NCBI RefSeq assembly: GCF_042453785.1
Contig: NC_091663.1
Span: 36,973,001-37,037,000 of the forward strand
DNA from: Malus domestica
Taxonomy: Eukaryota; Streptophyta; Magnoliopsida; Rosales; Rosaceae
DNA length: 64,000 nucleotides
Direction: 5' to 3'
In this document: piece by piece, positions 45,377 to 57,039 of the stretch
Layout of the letters: every line of letters starts with the position of its first letter
Position numbering within the stretch: the first letter of the stretch is position 1
The notes under the pieces: model-generated
Database searches by the model: none
What the model was told of the DNA's origin: nothing
The model's input: only the letters and a program-made list of their open reading frames with translations
Made by a program: the position numbers and the translations under genes

Positions 45377-48300
45377 AATTTTAAAACGCTATATAGTTAT
45401 TTTGAATGTTATCCGTATTCGTAAAAAAATAAAAATGGAAAAAACCTAAATATGTAATTTTGAATCTCGTGGGGACCACACCCCAATAAGAATTGGAAAA
45501 GCTTAAGGCTTTCTTGGAAAGTTTAGGTGAAGAATATCGTACCATTGAGGCTGTTTGGTTGCCAAGAAAAAGTAAGCAACTTTTGTCGAAATTTTCCTCC
45601 ACAGTCCATGCATCCTCTTTCTTTTTTCTCTTTTTGTTTGTTCAAAACCTCATGTTTGTAATAATTTAGCTTCATACTAATATACTTGTTAGACAAAGTT
45701 GATAATGATATATAAACTAAAACAAGAATAAACAATAAATAATATAATTAAAAGGTACCTAATTGTATTTATTTGCTAAACTTTCACTAATAAACTTGGC
45801 ACCAAGTGAATGAATTGATCTTATTTTACGTTAATTCAAGTTTGATGTGCCTGATAACCCCAGAATTTCATGTATGAGAAAGGTTGCACATCGCAGTCAT
45901 ATGTGACAATTCTATATATATATATATTTAAAAGCTAACAAATTTATAAAAAAAAAATAGAGGAAGAATTGTTAGGGTTAGGGTATGTCCACTACAAGTT
46001 GCCTAATTCTGGTGGGTGGGAGGACTAGTTTAATTAAAAGGCTTGGGTCGTTGGTCATAGAATAGGCAATGAAAACAACCCTTATGCGGAGAAATGATTA
46101 TTTTGGTAACCCTGTTATGATTTCCGTCTCTTGTTTGCTCCTTGATATCATTTGTTTTAAAAGTTCTAACACTAGTGTTTTTTCTTTCCAAAATGACCTT
46201 TGATCTACATTGTAACGAGTTTATAAATTGGTATTCATGAATTTTTAATATATGGACCAAAACTCCAATGGAGCAAACTCTAAACCTACAAATTTTCTCA
46301 AAGAAAATAACATTCATAAATGATATTATTCTCTTCGAAAACTAATTATATTCTTATTTGGTAAATAAAAATATGATGGTCTTCTTTTTGCTAGGGCTCA
46401 ATGGATGAGCATTAAAACCACTCTCACCATAGAACAAAATCCTAACCAATAAAAGGAACCTTCACACAAGGTAAGACTTTATATTTTCATTGTTATAGTT
46501 ATTTCAACGACATCGGCATGCTTATAGCTGCATTGTGAATGATATTCCTTGAAAAGAGTATGATTGATGATGAGGATCACACATTTAATAAACTTTAGCA
46601 ATATCGGTAAATAATAGCCTTGTGGACACTATAAAATTATAGTTCAACTATCGGTTAAAGATGAATTTTTGGACAAATCAGATAATCTTCTTACTTTTAG
46701 ACTTTTATCCATCTCTATTGGAGGAGAGATTTTTAAACGTGACGGGAACACGAGTGGTACACCACGTGTTTTTATGTAAGTGGTGGAAAATTTTATTTTT
46801 TAAGAAATTAACTTTTTGACACATAAATCTTACAATTTGTATAATAACATGTGATATACCATCTCGTGTGCCGATCGCACTGAAAAATCTCTGGCATTGG
46901 AGATGAATTTAGTGGATCTGCCAGAGTCTGATATGTGAATGGTCAATTTAGTACTATTTTTGTGCTCAATCATGGCGGCTAGTGGCCAATTTTGGCGGAA
47001 ACGTGGGAAGTCATGCCACGTGTATGACGCAGCGTCATCAGCGTTACTTGCATATGACTGCTACTTCTCCTCCGACGTGCAAACCAAGTCCTGTATTTGT
47101 GGGTCTCGTTAACATTCACGATGCACCTAGAAGGCTAAAACCCTACTACTACGACACAACCCACCCTAAATAAACATATAACCAAAACGGCATTCAAACG
47201 ACATAACCGACAATAATACCAAATGAAATCTGCATAAGTAAATTGAGCTATGAAGGTTCATGTTTACAACCACGTCTAATAAAGGGATCAAAACTCAATT
47301 GGTAAAGAGCATTTGCTTATACATGCAATATTCAATTTTAACATCATCCAACAAAAGCAAGCCACCCATGGTACTAAAATAACCCACACGGACACTTAAA
47401 AATATTTTTATCCTTTTTTTAATTTTTTTAAAAAATGACACAATTGGTGGCAAATCAAGGTTATCCACAATTTCTAAAGGCCGGGAAGACTCTTAAAGGC
47501 ATTTCAGCATCTCCCTGACCACAAATCTAGCTTCCACACCGGCAACAGGTTTCGAACCCAAGACCTCTCTTTATTACTGGACCACCAACTTGTACTTATT
47601 TTTATTCTTTTTCTATAAAAAGGAAATTAAAACTAAAAAATTAAAATCGAAAAAAGATAAAGAAAACAAAAAAGACCACCACCCAGTAAACTAGAAATTC
47701 ACCTTCTATCTCATTATTAAAAGTGGTGATATTTTTATTTCAAAGGACCCCCGACCCTAGGGAGGTCCCCCCATTTTGGTTTGTTCTTTTAGTCATATTA
47801 CTTGTCAAACTTAACTTAAATTCATATTAGTTGTCAACTTAAACTTGAGATTTTCCAATATGTTATGATATTTTTCAATGGCTAAAGTCTTTGTTAAAAA
47901 TTCAATAATTAAAATTTAACGACTAAAACTTCATGTTTATAAGATACACCGAAGCAAATTTTCACTTAAACTTGGTACCAAATAGTATGAGTCGATCGAG
48001 GAGTGCATGGATAATGAAGTGGTAAAGGGAAAGGGAAAGTATCCCTATTGACCAAAAGGAAAAAGGAAGGGAAAAAGTGTCCATATTGACCAAAAGAAAA
48101 AAGAAAGGGAAAGTGTCCATATTCATCAAGGGCACGGTGACTAATTGTTAGGTTACGTAAAGGGAGTAAATTAACTTAACAACGAAACCTAAAAAATGAA
48201 AAACGTAAACGAAAAATCAAAAGAGTAGGGTACGAATCCGTGGATAGATTCATATGATGAGAGTGAGAAACAGAAAAATATATCACACTGGTTACACTCA

Positions 48301-49846
48301 AGATTTTGTCAAGTATGTGATCATGTTAGGCATAAATTAACTTAGATGGTGGAACCAAATATTAAGTATTATATGTATGGTGGATGTGAGGGTAAATGAA
48401 GCGTCCAAATGACTTCAAGTCTCAACAAATTGCCTTTAATTGTAGGGTTAGGTCATTTGTTGACCTTTTGAGGCGGCATCCTCTTTCTTTAGGGTCACAT
48501 GTACTCAATTAGTTTATTGTGACCTAATTCTTATTCTTTACAATTTATTTGCTAAAGCCTAAAGATGAAATGCTCTTAATATTGCTTGAGAGATTCAAAA
48601 GTAAGACTTTTATCTACCTACTTTTAAAAGCTACAGTTGGTCACACAGTGCCTAAAAGAACCCCGTTCAATAAGTGGACCACATTAGCCACTTGTTTTTA
48701 GGTTGAGCAGTAAGAGTCAGAGAAGGGCAATCACCCATTTAAAGGCCAACATTCTTAAGACCGAAAAGTCGGACAGAAAAAAACAACAACTTGGACTTTT
48801 ATATAAATTACCAAAAAAAAAAAAAAAAACTAAAGCAATTGAGTTACGTGGTCAATTTAAAATTCCAACTTGGTCAAATGTATTCCATAAATTTATGTTA
48901 GTTTGCCAGGATATTCATTTTTAAAACACAAAAAAGGCTCAACCAAAATCTCTAAATATAGTGAATAAAACAATTTTGTGTGCGTGTATTTATTGGTGTG
49001 TGTATATATATATATATTATCGATAAAGATATTTGTTTCCTATCTATGTGTCTCTTTATGTCAACCTAACTAGTAGAAATTTGGTTAAAAAAAAAACTAG
49101 TAGAAATTTGAATTGGATCTACCATCAATTTTTATGAATAAACATCTAGCAAGTGCTTCTCCTGACGTAAACTGGTTAGCGGATAAGTTTACGAGCAGTT
49201 TGACAAGCATAGGCCGAAGAAGAAGCAGTTTGGACGAAATCTCTAAGTTCTTCCCTGTGAGGCTCGAGCCTTATTTTTCTTTAGGAGGTAGGGTTTGATA
49301 GGAGTGTTTAAACAACTTTCGGAGTTGTAATCACACTTTTTAATTTTTATTATCAAATAAACTTGAGGTTGCCTCGTATCCTTGTTTAGGGTTATATCGT
49401 TGAACAATCCCTACTTTTCCCACTGCTTTCGTTGTGTTATCTCATAAACCTAATTTTATAACCCAAAAGATACTTTTAAATTTTTCTAACCAACCTTTTT
49501 AGAACGTGATTTGATTCATTTTAACAGCATTTTCAAACAGACGTTTAACTCAAATAATTATGTTGGCTTTTCACGTGTACCACAATATTTTCCTATAGAC
49601 CGATAGTTTCGATTAATTTGAAGTAAACTATAGCTTGTACCACATATTTTATATTGCAATGTGATCAGTTGCATCAATACGATAATAGGCACAAGCAATG
49701 TGTACCAGTTGCGTGTCTATATTCTATAATCCATCGATCTAAAAGTTGATGCGTGACATGTAGCCTGCAGATATAGAAAACTAGAAAAATAAAAAAATAA
49801 AATGAAAAATACAAAGAAGTAGAAGAATCCATATTCTGCAGCCAGG
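45377..49846. other. AT-rich intergenic region, no gene seen
   Basis: A 4.5-kb stretch without convincing genes. It holds (TA)n runs near 45916 and 49005, telomere-like TTAGGGTTAGGG at about 45973, a direct repeat with GTGTCCATATT and AAAGGAAAAAGGAAGGGAAA at 48025-48125, and a poly(A) run at 48813-48831. At 47540-47560 GGTTTCGAACCCAAGACCTC resembles the B box of a tRNA-derived SINE on the minus strand, but no A box or tail was confirmed. Confidence 0.5.
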
Positions 49847-50057
49847 AGGATCCTCGCCGATCCTCTTTGTGAGGATTCTAAGGATCTTTCAATCACATTC
49901 GTTCATCGTATATAGTGCAGTTAAAAATTATTGTAAATTTTTTTATTTAAAATTCAATATAAACAGTACCTGACAAAAACTGATTGCATGATATATGATG
50001 AATAGATGTGATTAGAAGATCACTGGATCCTCACAAAGAGGATCCGGCGAGGATCCT
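49847..50057. mobile_element. 211-bp MITE with long terminal inverted repeats
   Basis: The left end AGGATCCTCGCCGATCCTCT and the reverse complement of the right end agree over about 33 bases with one inserted base and a few mismatches. The interior is AT-rich and non-coding. A second inverted pair, around GAAGATC/GATCTTTC and ATTCGTTCATCG, lies just inside. The target duplication is unclear. Confidence 0.65.
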
Positions 50058-51370
50058 AGTAAGTATATACTAACATGCGCATTCCCTTGTGATTTATGAA
50101 CCTCCAACTACAAGATCAACATCTGTCCTCCAGACAGCACCAGTTTTATAAAAACTAATTAATCCGCACTGCTGAGGTCCTTAAATCTTTAATACGTTTG
50201 GTTAATCTGTAGTGTGTTAATTTTTTAATCATGTTTCCAGTTTGCACACAACTCAAGTCGCCAGCAAGACGACACCACAAACTTATTTTTGGTTTAGTTT
50301 TGGAAGGGAGATTGAGATTCACTTCCCATTTTTGTGTCTGAAACCCATAAATCGAGTGTTCCATATCACTTAATTTCCTGTTTAGGGCTCTTATTAGCTC
50401 ATATCATTAGCTCACTTCACAAAAATTCAAAAACTTGAACTGCCCGAATCTTTTTTTCTCTTCGTTGAACCGTTCGAGTCTCTGAGTCCGTTGCCTTCTT
50501 TGAATATAGAGATCCGTCGCATTCCATGAAAGGGAAGTTGTGATTTCACATGTTTACTTTAATTTTTGGTCATTAGATTAGTTAGGTCAAACGAAAACAA
50601 CAAACATGATTACATATGAATGCGTAAGAGGTAAAAAAAAAGTGTGAAAATGATCTCCTTTTTGGAACTAGAGATTCTACAGTACTTGTCATAAGTTTTA
50701 AAATCCATTTTTATCACAAGAAATTTGTAACTTAATTGTTTAACATTTCTTTGCATATAACGTTTTGACTTCGAATCTTCTTTCCTCAATATCGTTTGTA
50801 TATTAGAAAAATAAATAAACATTAACATTGGTTTTAAGACTCTGAATTGTGGATAATTAATTTATGAGAAAATTTCTTTATGGTGAGTCCTGCTCCTAAA
50901 TAATAGTGGCACTAATTGTGTACTTTTTGGTCATGATTCTGTGTAAAAATCTTGAATTAAAATCCATAACTTGATATGTGTTGCCTTTATAATGCTCAAA
51001 GTAAAATGACACCGTTTTTTGCCACAAACAAACATACATGGATCTTGTTACCAAATACAAATGTTCCCCGTAACGTAAATCATTGAGGTCTTGGTGTGAT
51101 GTGTAATATGTACTTTCTACTTTCCTTGAATAATTGAGACTACATTTGTCTCCCATCAACCGATCTAGGTGGGTTTTTTTTTTTTTATTTTTTTTTTTGG
51201 GGCAAGAAGAAATCCGGGACTCCATTTTGGCTAGTTTCTTTTAAGTTACTCGCTCTGCCTCAATATCTTAATATATTTTATTAAGCATCTTGATCCAACA
51301 ACAATTACAAGCAATTGCACGTCCGACTTATGTATGGATACACTAGTGCTCACTCCATTTTGTAACCTTA
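50058..51370. other. AT-rich intergenic region
   Basis: No gene recognised. A T-rich run (51174-51199), followed by GGGGCAAG, might be the poly(A) tail of a very short LINE fragment on the minus strand, but nothing else supports this. Confidence 0.45.
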
Positions 51371-51385
51371 GTGAACTTGGGTTTT

Positions 51386-54300
51386 TTTTTTTTTTTTTTT
51401 TGGCAAACTGAGAAATCCATTCCAGGGCCAAGAGGCCAAAGCAAACACCAAAAGCCAATACAAAGGCAAACACAAGCAAACCAAAAAGACAGCGCAGAAG
51501 GGTACAACAAATAAGACGCAACAGCAAAGCTAAGCGTCACCCTCAACACTGCCAAAGGGAGAAACTAATGAGGACAAGGTAAACCATCATTGTTCAGGAC
51601 AAAGACCAACGAAGATGGGGGTCGATTGACCCAAACAACATTACACATCTCCAAATTACCAAACGACGCAAGAGAATCCGCCGCCATATTGGCCGATCTT
51701 GGGACCCAAGACCAGCGACAATTCTGGAAAGATTCACCCAAATCCCAAGCATTTGCCAAGATAGAGAAAACCTCCCAATTGCCATTCAGAAGAGAATTCG
51801 AAAGACAAGAGATAGATTATAGGGAATCAGATTCAAAAATGACCGAGCTAAAATTCAGAGAGACCCCTAACTCACAACCACGGAGCAGCACCAAAGCCTC
51901 GGCCATCGCAACGCAAGACGCAAAAATGGGATACCTCACAGCAGCAATAAAATCTCCCATAGCATCCCAAGCCACCACCGCAACAAACCCAGAATTATTC
52001 ACTCGAGACCAGCTAGCATCCACGTTCAATTTAACAAAAGGGGATACAGGTGGAGTCCACCTGCAAATCTGCCTGACCCGACCACGATCCACCGACCGCG
52101 AGTTCTCAGGGACCGATCTAGCATTAAAGAATTCAGCAACAGAAATACCGATACCTATAATAACCTTAGAGGGAATGATAGGGACCTGGTTAAAGACATA
52201 ATCACAACGGGACTTCCAAATATGCCAACACGTGAAAGCCACATAAGTCTGAACCCACTCATTACTCGCCAAAGAACCCAAATTAGAAGTGAAGACAGCA
52301 TGCAGCCAAGCACCCCAGCTAGAGAAGCTCCCAAACTGGATATTGTACTTAAGAGCCCCATCAGACCAAATTGAAATGACCCATGGGCAGGATAAAAAGA
52401 GATGCTCAATAGATTCCTCATGACAAAAACAGATTGGGCAAATAGGGGTTGGAGAAGAACGTCTTCAAAACAACACAGCCACAGTAGCTAAAGCGTTGTG
52501 GAGCAAGCTCCAAAGAAAAAGTCTAACCTTGGCCGGCACCTTGACCCTCCAAATACCTTTCCACAGCAACTCCGGGACAGAACGAGAGATGGGGGAACGA
52601 TTATCTCTCAACGAAAGGGATTGCAACTGTAACCAAAGATAACCCGACTTGACCGAATAGCTGCCATTTCTGCTGGACGCCCAAACCAACCGGTCCTTCC
52701 TCCTAGAGTTCCCAATAGGGGTATCTCTAATAGCCGCACACTCCTCCGCTGACAGGAATGGCATGAGAAACTCAAAGTCCCAGGTCTTAGAAGTTGGGCA
52801 AATTATAAAACTTACCCGAGTGTTCCTGGTCACTGCCAACACGGTAACGCAGGCAGCCATCTATCAACCCATAGCCGAACCTCCTCCCCACCCATGACCT
52901 GCCAATGGGCCCCCTTTTGAATCAAACCCCTTCCCACCAGAAGGCTCGACCAAGCCCAAGAAGCGCGGCCACCTTTGGTAGCATCCAGAAATGAGCAATT
53001 CGGAAAATACCGAGCCTTCATCACTTGAGCCCACAACAAGTCAGGTTCAACAATCAAACGCCAACACTGCTTGGCAAGGAGAGTATCATTGAAATCCTGG
53101 AAGTTTCTGAACCCCATGCCACCCAAATGCTTTGGTAAACCCATAGTCTCCATAGATACCCAATGAGTTTTCTGTCTCCCACTAGAATCATCCCACAAAA
53201 AATTAGCAATCAAAGCATCCAATTCCTTACAAAGGATAGCAGGAAACTTAAAAATATTCATAGGGTAAGCGGGAATGGCCTGGACAACAGCTTTGATCAA
53301 CACCTCATTTCCTGCTTTAGATAACATGTTTTGCTTCCATCCTTGTAACTTCCCCAAGATCCGGCCCTTCACATAAGCTAAACCTTGTCTCTTTGAGCGA
53401 CCCCAAATAGCAGGCACCCCCAGGTAGGTACCCGGGTTTTCCGCAACAGTCATTCCCATAATGTTTCCCAACTCTTCGGATAAAGTCGAATGAACGTTAT
53501 TCCCAAAGAAAACACCAGATTTCTGCATATTAATTGCTTGCCCAGAGGCGTTGCAATAATCCTTAAGGAGGTTGACCAAGTTATTACAATTCTTCCTATC
53601 CGCCTTCAAGAAGATTAACGTATCATCCGCAAAAAATATGTGAGAGATGACCGGACCAGCCACACTCAACTTCACCCCATCCAATTGTTTCCTTTCAACA
53701 GCCCCCTGAATCATTATGGAAAGAACTTCACCCACCAGGCGAAATAAGTAAGGCGATAGGGGATCTCCTTGACGAAGCCCACGAGAAGGAGCAAATTTCT
53801 CACCAAGTTGTCCATTCAGAATGACCGCAAAGTTAACTGATGAAACACAACCCATAATAAGCTTCCTTCATAAAATCCCAAAGCCCATCATTTCCATGAC
53901 TGCATCCAGGAAGTCCCATTCCACCCTGTCATAAGCCTTATGCATATCAAGCTTAATACAAACTTCGAACCTCCTCTTAGCTTTTCGAACTTTCAGGAAG
54001 ACACCTCATGGGCTATTCCAATATTGTCTTGAATCTGTCTACCCGCAACAAAAGCATTCTGCATAGGGGATATAATTTCTGTCAAGATAGGCTTTAAACG
54101 ATTCGCCAACACTTTGGATAAAATCTTGTAAGAATAGTTGCAAAGACTTATGGGACGGAACTGCGACACCATCTCAGGATTCTGCACATTTGGAATCAAA
54201 ACAATGTGGGTGTAGTTTAAATTTCTAGGGCTGTCCTGCCCCATAATCATAGATCGGACCAGATCATTTACATCCCCCACAATGTTCTCCCAGAACGTAT

Positions 54301-55334
54301 GATAAAACACCCCTTGAAAGCCATCAGGGCCCGGAGCTTTCAGACCACCCATATTTAGAGCCGCAACTTTGACCCCCTCTTCCAAGACTGGCGCCATAAG
54401 CACTGCATTCATCTCCTCGGTCACCATCGGAGTTAAGCAGTCGAGAATTGTCCCCCAGTTCCGGACCCCCCGACCTGAAAGAAGTCATAAAATGCTCGTC
54501 CACCAGTCTTCTAACCTGATTGGGGTTTTCCACCCAGTTACCATTAGAGTTTCTTATTTTTAGCACCTTGTTTCTTCTGCGTCGTTGAAGCGTAGTCTGA
54601 TGGAAGAACTTGGTGTTAGCATCTCCCTCCCTTAACCACTTAACCCGAGATCTTTGTTGCCAAAAACTCTCTTCATGCGCCCCTAGGGTATCAATCAACC
54701 TAGACTTCTCTAAAATTTCCTCTCTATGCGGTCCCCAATTTTTTTGTAACTCCCCCAGTTGCTCCAACAGATAGTCAATCTGATAGCCTTTCATCTTAAA
54801 TTTATTTGGGCTCCTCCGGATAAGCTGAGACCGGCAGTCATTAATCTTTTTAAGCCATCTCACTTGGGCACCCCCTTCTTCCCGACAGTCCCAACTCTTC
54901 CTCACCACTTCTTTGCAATCCACTTCCTTAGCCCAGAACGCCTCAAAGCGAAACAATTTCCTGCCCCTCCTAGCATCCGGTTCAGTTTGGATAATAATCG
55001 GGCAATGATCCGATCCCAAAACCGTCCTGTGAATAACCGTCGTATTTGGCCAAATATCTTGCCAATTCCTATTGCATAATCCCCTGTCTAGACGTTCTTC
55101 CACCAGAGATCCGTTTCTCATGCCCCGCCAAGTAAAAGCTGGACCATTAAAGTCCAGATCCAGCAGCTCAGAGGAGTTAAAAAAACTTTCAAGGTACCGG
55201 GGCCGATTGTATAGCACCTGAGATCCTCCAGCCTTCTCCAAATCCCACAAGAATTCATTGAAATCTCCTCCACATAACCAAGGCATATCAGAAGGTGAGA
55301 AGTAAGTGCTCATCCAATTCCAGATCCTATAGAT
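51386..55334 (-). mobile_element. 5'-truncated L1-type LINE, decayed, with perfect target duplication
   Basis: Minus-strand element ending in a poly(A) tail (T run at 51386-51402 on the plus strand). The 15-bp direct repeat GTGAACTTGGGTTTT at 51371-51385 and 55335-55349 marks the target duplication. The order is the C-terminal part of the endonuclease, reverse transcriptase, zf-RVT region and RNase H, as in plant L1 elements. ORF1 and the start of the endonuclease are missing. Frameshifts and stops split the coding region into at least five pieces, so it is inactive. Confidence 0.9.
51565..55313 (-). pseudogene. Broken L1 ORF2: endonuclease, reverse transcriptase, RNase H
   Basis: Pieces in order on the minus strand: 55313-54324 (endonuclease end with CGGDFNEF and SDHCPIII, then the linker to the reverse transcriptase), 54427-53993 (GLKAPGPDGFQG, FRPISLCN), 53855-52830 (GLRQGDPLSPYLF and the catalytic FADD of FFADDTLIF), 52860-52465 (RLVWASSRNGSYSVKSGY, zinc-knuckle region) and 52421-51817 (RNase H, with LNVDASW and AMAEALVLL). 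The first two overlap in different frames near 54427, there is a frameshift near 53995, a stop near 53860 and another at 51817. The frame after it (VPRSANMAADSLASFG) is the RNase H end. Confidence 0.88.
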
Positions 55335-55437
55335 GTGAACTTGGGTTTTAACTTCGTTGATCTGGAATACTTTAGTATGTACATGTATAATTATATACTG
55401 AAATCTTTAGCAATTAAACTCTTAAACGTATATCTAA

Positions 55438-56099
55438 GGCCATCTCCAACTGATAGCTGACTAGAGGGATCGTTTTAGCCCTTTGGCCCTTCAAGATCCT
55501 CAAAGATATTAATATTTTAATGATCAGTACAGAGCCATATTTGCCTCTGTCTCCAACCGAGGGACAGAAGGCTCGTTTTAGCCCTGTCACAAAAAACCGT
55601 CTCCAACCAAGGGCCAAACATAATTTATTATTTAAAAATATAATTTAAAAAAATATGAAACAAATTTTGTGAAATAAAAATTATAGGAAAAAATAGAATT
55701 TAAAATAAAGTGAAATAGATTTTGTGAAATAGAAATTATACGAAAAAATGGAATTTAAAAAAAATATGAAACAAATTTTGTAAAATAAAAGTTATAGGAA
55801 AAAATAGAAGTTATATGAAAAATTTAGTAAAAAAAAAATAATAATAAAACTGTAAAAAAAAAAAATTCAAATGCAACGCTTGAATTTTTTCTTAAGAATT
55901 CCTATCGGTTATAACTGACAGGAAATCCGACACGTTTAAAAAAATTCTGGCCAGCCTAGGGCTGGCTGGAAGTGCTCAGCCCTCTAGCCCTTTAGCCCTT
56001 TTCAATTCTGTGGGGCCCTCTCAAATTCCACAGCCCTCTAACTTAGCACTCAGTTGGAGACGATTTTTGACCCTTTAGATCTTTCAGTTGGAGAGGGCC
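55438..56099. mobile_element. MITE with TAA target duplication, same family as 19697-20366
   Basis: A 662-bp element with ends GGCCATCTCCAACTG and CAGTTGGAGAGGGCC, flanked by TAA (55435-55437 and 56100-56102). Read in reverse it follows the element at 19697: GATC(T/C)A(A/G)AGGGTC near the end, an internal GTCTCCAAC, and GGGCCCCAC. AT-rich and non-coding inside, with a repeated unit AATTTTGTGAAATAAAAATTATAG at 55660-55810. Confidence 0.75.
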
Positions 56100-56102
56100 T
56101 AA

Positions 56103-57039
56103 CACTTTCTTACTGGGTGGTTGCATGGCATATAAGAAATCAAAATTTCGTGGTTAACACGAGTATTGGGTAATGATACAGTAGTGCACCTTCAATCATG
56201 TCAAATGAACCGTGCCCAGAAGGATTTGATATGACATTCATAATATCTAACTGAAAAATTAATAATACCCCACCCCCTAAGTAGGCGAGTGACCACCACC
56301 AATGTTAAATTGTTAAACCATTAACAATTAGTGGCTTTTTTTCTTTTCTTTTTCGTGATGGTTATTAATTACAATTAGTTAATCAATCAATGAAAAAATC
56401 GAAATACAATAACCAAATCCACAGCCTACCAAATCACCCAACTATTAAAAATAAATATTTTTAATACAACAATATATTTGCATTAAGAAAGAAGAATTTG
56501 GATTAACTTATAGAATGAAGTTTGAAATCATAAATTGGTATTGGAATTTGTTATTTCGTAATTCAAATTTGAAAACTCTGTTGAAGTTGAAGAAAAACAC
56601 CAATAGATTGTTCTACTGCATGACAAAGGCAGATAACGTTTTACCTTTATCGCGTTGACGAAAATTGTAATAAATATGTATCCTAATGCCGATTCAATAT
56701 CCCTCAATCTTTTTCACTAAATAATTACCAATTTAATGCACTAACATAATTATTTGAAAAAAAAAAGGTGACAAACTAATGAATTCCTTTTCCATAAAAA
56801 TCACACCAAATGACAACCGTTTTCTTTTCAAACAGGAAAAAGGAGCCAAGTGCCGTTTTGTAATTACCGCCAAAAGCCAGACCCTATTTCCCACCCCCTC
56901 ACTGCTTAAATACCCACAGCACATGCACGAGTGAGACTGCATCACAAAAACCCGGCATAAAGCGAGTTGCCGGAGATTCCAACTCGTTTAACTCAGATTC
57001 TCAAAACTCACTCTTCCTCTTCCGACGCAGTTCCGACAA
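56103..57039. other. UXS promoter and upstream region
   Basis: AT-rich, then a C-rich stretch just before the gene. A TATA-like TTAAATA lies at 56906-56912, about 130 bp before the start codon. No other feature was recognised. Confidence 0.4.

Noticed and set aside
45969..45985. Interstitial telomere
   Set aside because: Only two TTAGGG-like units; too short to be more than chance.
47500..47590. Possible tRNA-derived SINE (B-box-like GGTTTCGAACCC)
   Set aside because: No A box at the right distance, no tail and no target duplication were found.
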